Below, piece after piece: positions 46,501 to 55,852 of a stretch of 64,000 nt of DNA. This stretch comes from Adineta ricciae (lineage: Eukaryota > Rotifera > Eurotatoria > Adinetida > Adinetidae), in assembly GCA_905250025.1 (NCBI GenBank), contig CAJNOJ010000048.1, forward strand, positions 62,001 to 126,000, read 5' to 3'. How positions within the stretch are numbered: position 1 is the first letter of the stretch; the number at the start of each line of letters is the position of its first letter. The notes under the pieces are model-generated. The model was not told the origin of the DNA. It ran no database searches and saw only the letters and a program-made list of their open reading frames with translations. The translations under genes and the position numbers were made by a program.

Positions 46501-47002
46501 TACTCTGACACCACGTGTCAAAGTGACTGTACAACAACCATCGATCACTAGTCGACCGTCACGTTTCGATTCATCGCCTGAGAATATCACACCTTCATCA
46601 TCTCATTTGAAAACTCCAACATCTAATACAATACCAATCATGTCAACAAGTACAACATCGAGCGCACCGGAATTTTCGTTAAGTGGCGCATCGAGTGTCG
46701 ATGATTCTGATGATTTAGCACTGTACGATCAATACTTATCTTCTCATGGAAGACAATCGAACCCGTCACCTGAACTTCGAAAGAAAAATTTCGACGATTG
46801 GATGAAGCTGGAACAAAGATATCTACCACGTAGTAAAAGTGAAATTAACACAGGACCAACAGAACAATCTCCTCAACAAAATACTACCAATCAAATAAAA
46901 CCAGTAAGTAATACTCAGCCGCATGTTCTTCGATTAAAAGATGTTAGACAAAAGAATGCTCTGCTAGCTAATCTTCTAACAAGGAAATTGTTTCGATGCT
47001 AG
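43520..47002 (+). CDS. Ser/Thr-rich protein split by a 2.4 kb intron, unknown
   Basis: Exon 1 (43520-43678) encodes MNVITKKSPTTTTTATSGTS, a poly-Asn run and RRESSIGEDS. It ends at a gtatgt donor in phase 0. Exon 2 (46070-47002) opens G-V-Q-I-D-Q-D in the same phase. About 360 residues, mostly Ser/Thr/Pro low complexity. The least disordered part is SLSGASSVDDSDDLALYDQY and FDDWMKLEQRYLPRSKSEIN. The C-terminus is HVLRLKDVRQKNALLANLLT-RKLFRC. The intron of 2,391 nt is about 40 times the usual length here and carries a candidate internal promoter. No family is recognised. The R-R-E-S-S sequence is a possible basophilic kinase site. Confidence 0.65.
43613..43639 (+). repeat. AAT/AAC run coding poly-Asn
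   Basis: Nine Asn codons in a row within exon 1 of the Ser/Thr-rich gene. Confidence 0.85.
43679..46069 (+). other. Unusually long intron (2.39 kb)
   Basis: Lies between the gtatgt donor at 43679 and the ttttag acceptor ending at 46069. It contains a TA-rich tract near 45120-45148, several chance open frames and the CRE/TATA cluster at 45575-45881. Most introns in this window are 45-65 nt. Confidence 0.6.
45575..45881 (+). promoter_or_regulatory. CRE cluster with TATA box, candidate intronic promoter
   Basis: Four CREB/ATF-type sites occur in about 300 bp: TGACGTCA at 45575-45582, TGACGTC at 45694-45700, TGACGTC at 45725-45731 (within tgacgtcgtca) and TGACGTCA at 45874-45881. A TATA box (TATAAAAG) lies at 45762-45769, placing a TSS near 45795. 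A transcript from here would enter exon 2 at 46070, where the first in-frame ATG is 46232. That would give an N-terminally shorter protein. Confidence 0.5.
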
Positions 47003-47657
47003 ACTGAAAAAATGATGTGACATCGTTTGTTTTCTGACAATCAATAAGAGGAAAATATGGGAGAGAAGAAAAAGAAAGAACGACAGAACCATTGGAAGGA
47101 ATAATAATCATTATAAACTATTGCGACGTTCTCGTATATTGATTTTGCACAGACGTCGTTCTTTTTTTATCGTACATAGACTTCTTTCATTTTATATTTA
47201 CAAAACGTATCAATCGGCTACATGTGTTAACTTCCTTGGAGACCTACTTTGTCATTACGCTAGGTTTTCATCTAATCGTCCCCCCCCCGCTGTCCTATAA
47301 CTTTTAAATTTGTTTGGCAAGCAGAATGGCGAGGGAGAGAGGGAGAGAGAGAAAGTAGCATATATGGTGTAGTATGCCGTTTGTTGTGTTTTTTTACACG
47401 CAAACGCAAGCAGACCGACAGTCTTCGGCATTCTAGTTATATTCCTTTTCTTTTTTCTCTTCTTTTTGCGTCGTCGTCATCGCCATTTCATATTCACACA
47501 CAGCTACACATACATCATATAAATGATCAGAAGTTGAGAGTTAAGTAATAGACAATTGCCGTCGCAGGTCGACGTTTCCAGTAGTTATATGTTTATTATT
47601 ATTATTATTATTATTCTCTTACACCGTGTGCTGGAAACACACTTGATCTTTGCAAAA
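47003..47657. other. Intergenic between Ser/Thr-rich gene and RGS gene
   Basis: About 655 bp with several simple tracts: a run of nine C near 47280-47288, a GA-rich stretch near 47330-47356 and a (TTA)n run near 47588-47613, just upstream of the RGS start. No exon is supported. Confidence 0.6.
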
Positions 47658-48841
47658 ATGTCATCCTTACTTCGCTTTTATCGAACACGTTCGATGACAA
47701 CAATCCATCAGCTGAAACCGTTGAAAACGATACGTTCGCGTAGCCCAGACGATATTTTACATCTCGAAAAGGTAATAAATTAAGTCAATCCACATGACAT
47801 GAATCATAGTCGACGTTGAGCGAGACCGTTCACATTTACTTTTCTCTTTACGTTTTATTCGCTCTCAATAAATATAAAATTCAAGTGAAACTATAAGTAA
47901 TCAGAGTCCTTTCATGCTTGAAGTAATTTGAAAGTATCAATTTTGATATTTCCGTTTAGACCGAAAGTAGTTCTTAATTGCTTCTTTCTTCTTTCCCGTT
48001 TGCCATGTCAAATGATTTCGATGTTTAGGAACCAACGTCGTATGTGAGTGAAGACGACGATTCAAATAGTCGAGTATCTGCTTCAAGTAATTCATCAGAT
48101 ATGTCAAAAAAGAAGAAGTCGAAAGCAGCAACAATGTATGTTCTTGCCGTTTATTTTTTTTCTTTTTGTTATTGAAACGTCACTTTTTTTTGTAGAGCAA
48201 AAGATTTTAAATCTCGTGCAGCAAATTTAATTCGACGACGTACGACTGAAGCGACACTATCCGAAAAAAGCCTTATACCATCACGCGAAGATGTTCAATC
48301 ATGGGAGCAATCATTTGATGCTCTTTTACGGCATCGATGTAAGAAAAACCGTGTCTGAATATCCACAACAGCATGATTGATCTTTTTTCTTCTGTTCAGA
48401 TGGGCAAGCTTTATTTCGTGCATTTCTCCGGACTGAATTCAGTGAAGAAAACCTCGAGTTCTGGCTCGCATGCGACGAATTTCGTTCGTGTAAAGAACCA
48501 AAAAGATCAGGAAAAGCAAAGAAAATCTATATGGATTTTATAGCCATTGGTGCCCCGAAGCAGGTAGAAACTTTCTTTTCTACTGTCTCTGATCGATCAT
48601 GCTCTCTGTTTGTTCTTATTAGGTGAATCTTGATACTGAAACACGTATGTCCACTATAGCTAACATTGATAACCCACCAGTGGATACATTCGATCGAGCT
48701 CAAAGACGCATTCAAGGTCTAATGGAAAAAGATTCTTATCAACGTTTCCTCAAATCGGAATTATACATTAATCTCCTACGTCGTACAACATATCCAGTTC
48801 AACGACGAACAACAACTGAAATCTCTTCAAAACCATCTTGA
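47658..48841 (+). CDS. Regulator of G-protein signalling (RGS) protein
   Basis: GTPase-activating protein for heterotrimeric G-alpha subunits, close in layout to the small R4-type RGS proteins. Exons: MSSLLRFYRTRSMTTIHQLK up to LHLEK, then EPTSYVSEDDD with a Ser/Lys-rich stretch, then IAKDFKSRAANLIRRRTTEA. The RGS box (about residues 110-240) has SWEQSFDALLRHRYGQALFR, AFLRTEFSEENLEFWLACDE, KAKKIYMDFIAIGAPKQVNL and FDRAQRRIQGLMEKDSYQRF-LKSELY. The G-alpha-contacting Asn of SEENLEFW and the Asn before the second contact loop are kept. The N-terminus is basic and could bind membrane. The start is the first ATG after the TTA repeat in this frame. Confidence 0.9.
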
Positions 48842-49495
48842 TGAATGATATATACATATATGTATATACTATATATATTCACCTGCTAGTTCAGGATGTC
48901 TTTCTTCCATCCTTCTGTATTCATCTGGCACTGGCTGTCAGAATTGGAAATCAACAAAGAAAAAACAATCTAGACAATGTCTGACTGTATATCTAGTCAG
49001 AACTTGATGTGTGTGCGTGTGTGTGTATGTGTTTCTTACGCAAAAAAGAAACAAAACATGCCTCGATGGTTATCTTGTTGTGCAAAAAGAGTTTTTTTTT
49101 ACTTGTGCGCGCGCGTATGTGTGTGTGTGTGTTTGCGTGTATATGGGAACAGAACACAGAAACGAATGACAGAAAAAGAAAAACATACGATTAATTGATT
49201 GGCAAATAAGCCCTATGCAAAATGACGTACTCAGGATTTATAGTATACATATATACATATGAAGAGACGACATTAGAACGAATATCCGTTAAGTCAATAA
49301 ATGAAACCATGACAAAACGTTTCAAGGACGTTTGAGTCGATGAAGAGTAGAAAACAGCAGAAAAACTCGACGACTTCCGTTTGATTTGATGGAAATCGTG
49401 AAGGAAACAGACATTCACCGTTTTTTTCACTCTATCGGTTTACTGTCAACAGATAATTAATTGACAAGTTCATGACAACAAGTATAAACACATAA
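48842..49495. other. Intergenic with simple repeats
   Basis: About 650 bp: a TA-rich tract near 48850-48875, GT-rich microsatellites near 49006-49032 and 49112-49140, then AT-rich DNA. No exon is supported. Confidence 0.6.
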
Positions 49496-49833
49496 ATGGG
49501 CAAAAGAACTGGTGAACTTGTTCCTGCTGAAAGACAGTCCATAGATGAGCTCTTTAATCAGGTAGTTCAGTGAATTCTTCTATTCAGCTGTTTGGCTATA
49601 ATTCCTCATATTCATCATTATTTCAACAAAACGATTTTTTCCTTTCTCTCCAAAAAACCAAATTCATTGTCAATGATTAGAGTCATAATCATCAAATGTC
49701 ATTCGAAATAAAAATAAATTATGCTGAAAATAGAACAGAATTGCAATGTCGACATCTAAATGAAGAATTTCACTTGGGAGAAAAGATACGATGTACTCGC
49801 TACCACTCAGCTGTCCTTTTCGGGCACACATGA
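49496..49833 (+). CDS. Possible two-exon small gene (72 aa)
   Basis: Exon 1 (49496-49561) reads MGKRTGELVPAERQSIDELF-NQ and ends at a donor. After 119 nt with a pyrimidine tract and tag acceptor, exon 2 (49681-49833) reads SHNHQMSFEIKINYAENRTE, then LQCRHLNEEFHLGEKIRCTR, ending near V-L-F-G-H-T. Both exons are in phase 0. The composition is protein-like (charged, two Cys), but there is no known domain, and the neighbouring sequence shows no clear promoter. It may be a truncated or decayed gene. Confidence 0.35.
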
Positions 49834-50838
49834 GCATGTTCGATTGTCGTTTTCACACAATGGACGTGCTGCGAACATACTGAAACTTTTCCATCCATTA
49901 TCACTTCTCATAATCAGACACGAATCAGACATTTATAAATAGAATGGAGATGTTTCGTAACCAATTTATTTGATTATCGTGTAAATAGAAAAAGAAAGGG
50001 TCCTATTTTTAGAAATGAAAAGAAGAATAATTTGATAGAGTTATGCGTAGGCGTTGCTATTGTAGATGTGTTACCACAATACCTCGTCGATTTCGTAAGC
50101 GATAGAACGAACCTAACTTGCTTTGCTCATTTTATATTGGCATGTATACTGTTTAATCAACACCTGTACAGTCTCGTTTTTTCATGAAGAAATGATGAAA
50201 TCAATAGAAGAGCTCGACAGTTTTAATGGAATTTCCATTGCTGTTGTGAGTGAGGCGTTTTACAATAGTGATGTTTTCGTAAAAAAAAGGACATCTTTTA
50301 ATAGCAAAGTTCAAACTCAGAATCAATAAGGCTTCGAAGGTTATTTATGAAGAAAAGCGTTGAGTGAAGAGTACCAGGTGTGCTTGAATGAAAAAATCTA
50401 ATCTCATGCTCTGTGGACATTTATTTGAAATATTCAATTAAGTCTGATGCACTAGAAGTAAAAAAATTTCGTGTTTACTGTGCTCTTGAAGCAGATTTAT
50501 GTACAATGACTGGCGACTTCACATTTCTCATCCGTCTAAAGGGATAGCTTTCTGTAATCTGGAAGCAATGGTTGATTTGTTTAAACAGTTGTTTTTTATT
50601 TTCAATCTCGATCGGACATTACATACGAAATAACACTGATAGGTTTCTGCTGATTTTGCTTGAGATTCACCTATTTTTCTTATTCCGCATTCCGTCATAC
50701 ACATATAAGCGACGTAATTTCTGCAGCAGCATCAGAAATTGATTTTTGGTCTACACTTGCAGCTTCCGGCAACGAGAAATCTATAGACGCTATGGCTTAC
50801 TATTGATAGTTTCTTTTCCGTTTTGTAGAATAGAAATC
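49834..50838. other. Intergenic upstream of CAP copy A
   Basis: About 1.0 kb. From about 50235 onward it resembles the sequence upstream of copy B (53405 onward), showing that the duplication includes the promoter side. A TATA-like ACATATAAGC is at 50701-50710. A ttttgtag acceptor-like site lies 10 nt before the ATG. Confidence 0.6.
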
Positions 50839-51715
50839 ATGCAAGCTTTTGCAGTATTCATAACTTTTATCCTGACGAATATCTATTCAGTAATGGGAGC
50901 AATTAATCTCACCACTTTTCAACAAGAAGCCTTGGCACAACATAATTACTACCGGCAACAGATTCACTGTACTACTGCAATGACTCTGAATTCGTCTATA
51001 TCGACAATGGCACAAAACTATGCTCAGTATTTAGCTGCGAACAATATCTTCAATCATAGTCGAGTGTCTGGTTACGGAGAAAATCTCTATTCCATTTGGG
51101 CGTCAAGTGGCATCGATATCCTTAGTGGTAAAAGCAGGAGGACTGAGAGCATTGTAGATTTTCATACGAATTTTTAGGTTCGAAACCGACTGACGCTTGG
51201 TACAGTGAAATTGCGAGTTACAATTACAATTCTCCCGGATTTTCTTCATCAACCGGTCACTTTACACAAGTGGTATGGTCTGCTTCGATACAATTAGGTA
51301 TTGGTGTTGCACTCACTAGCGACAATAAATCAGCTTATGTTGTTGCAAACTACTATCCACCCGGAAACATAGCAGGTCAATTTGCTGCTGAAGTACCACC
51401 AGTGTGTAGTGGAAGTACTATTTCATTATCGACGTCGTTCCTAAGCACAAAATCAACAATCGGTGCTAGAAGCAGCGCACTAATGAATTGGCTCTATAAT
51501 TTGTTGGCAGTACTTACGATCATTGGCTTACAATTCTTCTAACTTACTATTCAAAAATAAACGTACATTTTTTCTTCTTTTGCATATGTGAAACACTGTA
51601 CAGAAAAGACTAACAGTTTTTTGTGTACGTCAGTCTCTAACTAACATTTCACTTGATATTTTTCACATTTTTCATTCTTTTTCAGAAAATGACTTAAGCA
51701 TATGCTATTTTACTT
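50235..51715 (+). repeat. Tandem duplication unit A (CAP gene plus flanks)
   Basis: About 1.5 kb matching 53405-54962 in the same orientation. Similarity includes the upstream region, both exons, the intron and the 3' region, but varies strongly along the unit. Boundaries are approximate. Confidence 0.7.
50839..51542 (+). CDS. Secreted CAP (SCP/PR-1) domain protein, copy A
   Basis: Small extracellular CAP-superfamily protein. Signal peptide MQAFAVFITFILTNIYSVMG-A, then FQQEALAQHNYYRQQIHC with the H-N-x2-R helix. It also carries YGENLYSIW, STGHFTQVVWSASIQLGIGV (the CAP1 signature) and AYVVANYYPPGNI (the CAP2 signature). The H, E and H residues lining the CAP cavity are all present. One intron joins D-I-L-S-G-S-K-P-T-D-A-W-Y in frame. 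The C-terminus is hydrophobic (LYNLLAVLTIIGLQFF), suggesting a GPI signal or anchor. Substrate or ligand unknown. A tandem paralogue lies about 3.1 kb downstream. Confidence 0.92.
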
Positions 51716-53976
51716 GCAGACGATAAATGTCACCGTCTTAAGATCAGTTAAACGTTAGATCAAAACACAAATCTCCGACAGAGTAGAAGACGTCTTTGTG
51801 CGATTATATTGATGAGTATTATGAAATATTGACTGATATATCGCTTTTCAGCTTGAAATGGCTCTCTTTTCTTTTCGTTCGTACGTATATGGACATTGTG
51901 GGCTGTTTTTCTTATTTTTCGTGTGCTTTTAATTGGGCATATAGCCCTTAAGTGTGCGATTAAAGGCACAACAAAACTCGATTAAAGCCTACCAGCATGT
52001 GGAAACACAACTAATTGGTCTCATATACTTACAATTTTGTTAGTATCGGATGAAATTTTCAATTTACTATCGAGAAGGGTAGATAGATTTTTTTCGGCAA
52101 GAAACGGAATTAGCTAGAATATAACGATCGTGTTAATGAAACGAGCTGGAGTTGATAAGTCAAGTGATGAAGCACTGCGAAAGGTTGTTCTTGGTCATGA
52201 AATATTTCCTCACGTGTTCGATCAGATGACCCAGGAGAGTGATGGCTTTCGCGCAATACTTGAGGACATTCTCATCAAGGTACAAATGGGAAGTCCGAAT
52301 ATAAAAATTCTTACATTCCAACGGACAACGCCGGGTGTTATCATTCGGCGTAGGCCATCATCGGTTCGCGTAAACTATCCCTCCATACAAATATTACGAT
52401 CGATCGATCCGATTTTTCGAATGCTCAGAGAGGAAAAGGAACGTTTTCCTTGAATATTCTGCCTCGTTATGTAGACTCCTCTGGTAAATAGACTACAGTA
52501 TTGAAATCGCATGTTTGTAGTTAACTGAACAAAGGTTTTAATGTGGCGACTGCTCCTGAGTTTGCCCCATCGTGTGCTTGATATGATGGTATCAAAAAAC
52601 GTCCTCGCTTTCGAATGTCAAATCACCTGTCCTCATTCAAAAGATAATACAAAGACAAACGATATTATCTAACTGCAGAATTCTACCCATGTCGAACGTT
52701 CCGGTGTTCGGATCATGCGGGAACCTATCCGTATTGTTCGACTTGGGTATTCTGGAATCAAGCATTTGATCAAAATCGCAATGGTTCTCCAATTATCAAC
52801 GTATTAGTCTGAGTCAATGCTTCTACGAAGCAGGTTCAATTGGTAAATTCGAGTACAAATAGGTCAGAAATGATCTTGTCTTACCAACTGATGAAGAGTC
52901 AGATATCAGCACTAAAACTCAATCCAAATCGAAACTATTTTATTGTGATCAACATTGATGCGATCATGTCGTGACCATCAATCCTTTTTGAGGGTTCATT
53001 ATTCAATGCTTTTTCTTTACAGTGTAAGCGAAAAGCTATCCTCAACTAACGTTTAGATAATGCTTAGACACTCAATGTTGAATCATCTGGATAATGCGAG
53101 AAACTTGCAATCAGATTGCTGATCAAAAACGAGAAAATTTCAACGATATTGTAAAAAACAGCTATATAAATGATGATACTTCAATATCTTCAGAGCTTAA
53201 TTGGGACACTACACACAGTTTTTTGTACATTAGTTTGAGTGCATCTTGTCTAGTTTTTTCTGCTCTATCGAGTCCATAAAGGGTCGTTGTTGGTCTGAAC
53301 CTTTCTCTCTCTCTCTCTCTGAAAATTATCATATAAATACTAAAGGTTACTCTCACCTTCCAGATAGAATAATTCCACAATCTTTATGTGTTTTCTATCT
53401 CTGTTTTAAGTGGGGCGTTTTCGAATGTTATTATTTTCGTAAAAAGGAACATTCTTTAATAAAAAATTCAAAATCAAAATTGATTGGGCTTCGAAAGCAG
53501 TCTGTGAACAAAAAACTTGAGTCGAGAGCAGTAATTAAGTTGTGTTTGAATAAAAAAATCTGATCTCGTGCTCTGAATATTGACTTGAAAATATTCAATT
53601 AAATTTGACGCACTAGAAGTGAATAGTGTTTTGTTTACTGTGCGTTTCAGCCGAATTTATGCACTATAACTGAAACTTTCGCATTCTTTATCCCTTAAAC
53701 AGGCAGTTTTCTGCCATCTGGAAGCAATAGTTTACTCAGTCCGACATTAATTTTTTTATTTATATTTTCGAACGAGCCGTGCAGGCGAAGTAGCATCTGT
53801 AGGCTTCTGCTAATTCTATTCTCGACTCTCTTTTATACATATATAAATGACACAATTTCGGCAGCAGAATTAAAAGTCATTTTTTGATCTAATTTGGATT
53901 TTTCTTCACAAATGACAATAAGGACGCTACAACCAGATATTGATAATCTCTTATTCTTTTTTGTAGAATAGAAATC
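51543..53976. other. Spacer between CAP copies
   Basis: About 2.4 kb. It holds the 3' flank of copy A, the open stretch at 52130-52453, further fragmented protein-like sequence near 52670-52960, a CT run near 53300-53322 and the duplicated upstream region of copy B from about 53405. A TATA-like box lies at 53841-53847. Confidence 0.55.
52130..52453 (+). pseudogene. Protein-like open segment, possible gene remnant
   Basis: A 107-codon open stretch with ordinary composition (VVLGHEIFPHVFDQMTQESD, ILEDILIKVQMGSPNIKILT, RSIDPIFRMLREEKERFP). It is followed within a few hundred bases by a second fragment in broken frames around 52680-52800 (AEFYPCRTFRCSDHAGTYPY, STWVFWNQAFDQNRNGSP). No family is recognised and no start context or splice pattern completes it. 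The pair reads like a decayed gene between the CAP copies, but it could be a real small gene. Confidence 0.3.
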
Positions 53977-54962
53977 ATGCAAGCTTTTGCAGTATTCTTA
54001 AGTTTTATCCTGACGAGTATCTATCCAGTAATGGGAGCAATTAATCTCGCCACTTTTCAACAGGAAGCCTTGGCACAACATAATTACTACCGGCAACAGA
54101 TTCACTGTACTACCGCAATGACTCTGAATTCGTCTATATCGACAATGGCACAAAACTATGCTCAGTATTTAGCTGCGAACAATATCTTCAATCATAGTCG
54201 AGTGTCTGGTTACGGAGAAAATCTCTATTATTCGTGGTCCTCAGCGAGCATAATTTCCCTCAATGGTAAATATAGGAATGCTTACATAACGGATTCTCAT
54301 ACGAATTTTTAGGTTCTGAACCTACTAACGCTTGGTATAGTGAAATTGCGAGTTACAATTACAATTCTCCGGGATTTTCTTCATCAACCGGTCACTTCAC
54401 ACAAGTTGTATGGTCTGATTCGATACAGCTAGGTATTGGTGTTGCACTCACTAGCGACAATAAAACAGCTTATGTTGTCGCAAACTACTATCCACCTGGA
54501 AATTATGCCAACCAATTTGCTGCTAAAGTACCACCAGTATGCAGTGTGACTACCACTACCTCATCTCCATCAACGTCTGCATCATCGTCTAGCAGTAGTG
54601 GATCGACATCCACATCCACACCATCATCATCATCATCATCACCCGGAAGTAGTCAGTCGACTTCGTCCGCCGGCACTGGATCAACATCCAGCACACCATC
54701 AACAACGGGAACTGTAAATAGTGCATCAATAAATTGGTCGTATTATTTGTATAATTTATGGGCGGCACTTGTAATTATTGGTTTATACTTTCACTAAGTT
54801 ACTATTCGAACTTAGGCGTACATTTTTTACTTTTCCATATGTGAAATACTATACAGAGAGCACTAACAGTATGTTGTGTATACACAACAGTTTCTAACCA
54901 ACCTTTCACTGTATTTTTTACATTTTTAATGCTTTTCAAAAAAGGGTTCAACCATATGCTTT
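53405..54962 (+). repeat. Tandem duplication unit B (CAP gene plus flanks)
   Basis: Partner of unit A at 50235-51715. It is longer because of the Ser/Thr linker insertion in the coding sequence. Boundaries are approximate. Confidence 0.7.
53977..54797 (+). CDS. Secreted CAP domain protein with mucin-like linker, copy B
   Basis: Paralogue of copy A with the same signal peptide layout (MQAFAVFLSFILTSIYPVMG), CAP helix, GENLY, HFTQVVW and NYYPPGN motifs and the same intron position. After the CAP domain it carries about 60 residues of nearly pure Ser/Thr/Pro/Gly (from VTTTTSSPSTSASSSSSS to SSTPSTTGTVN) that copy A lacks, probably a heavily O-glycosylated stalk. It then ends in a hydrophobic C-terminus (WSYYLYNLWAALVIIGLYFH), suggesting surface anchoring. 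Exon 1 is almost identical to copy A from E-A-L-A-Q-H to G-E-N-L-Y and then diverges sharply (YSWSSASIISLNG against SIWASSGIDILSG). Confidence 0.92.
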
Positions 54963-55852
54963 TTATTTTCATACAGTTGAATTTTATCCCTTTAGTATAA
55001 CTTGACAAAATCGATTAAAGCACAATAAAATGCCATGTTGAAACCTGATATAATCACGTGTTTTTGATAAAGAACTTTTTCGGGAACAATAATTCTGATA
55101 ATGAGATGTTTGGATAAACATACTTTCGTGTACTTTCACATAGGTACTTCTAGACGAAAGTTTTCGAACCTGTGCTTGTTTCTTAATAATCAGGAAAAGC
55201 CGAAGCTGGCTTACCAAGTTTCCGAAACCTTATGGAATCTGAATTATCTTTTCAGAAATTGTCACGCACGATCCACGTTACTCCAAAGTTTACCGAAGGA
55301 CGCACACGAATAAAACATAGACTACGTTACAATACTTTTCACTTTTGCCAATTGATGAGAAGGACTCTGGTGAAAAACACTGTCTAGCGTACTGATCACT
55401 TTCTACTTCAGAAAAAGCTCATCGCTGAGTGACCAATTTCGATTCTTTAAGTGTCTTGCTCTAGAAATCCTCGGAATGTCAATGATAGTTTTCTTTCTTG
55501 GAAACATATGTTTACCGTTCTATCGAATAAAAAGCATTATACGTGAATAATTTCAATATTTTGATCCTTGAACAACAAGGTAGCTGATACGAGAATGAAA
55601 AGAATCGTCACCACTCTTATCATATTACTAAATAAGAAAACGCTTTTTTTTCACGGACTAATTCATGTTTTGACAAGCATAACTGTACATACGATCATTT
55701 TTTCTCTTTCGTTCCTCATTGGTAACTACCAGGAATATCAGCAGTACCTCTCCTAACATTACAATCAATTACATGATGAACAAAAAAAATACGTAATATC
55801 TACTCTATTAAATAACCTTCAATCAACGGTTTTACACCGCTAGTATTCATAA
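54798..55852. other. Intergenic between CAP copy B and ART-TPR gene
   Basis: About 1.05 kb. The first ~165 bp belong to duplication unit B. The remainder is AT-rich and I see no exon or clear promoter motif. Confidence 0.55.
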
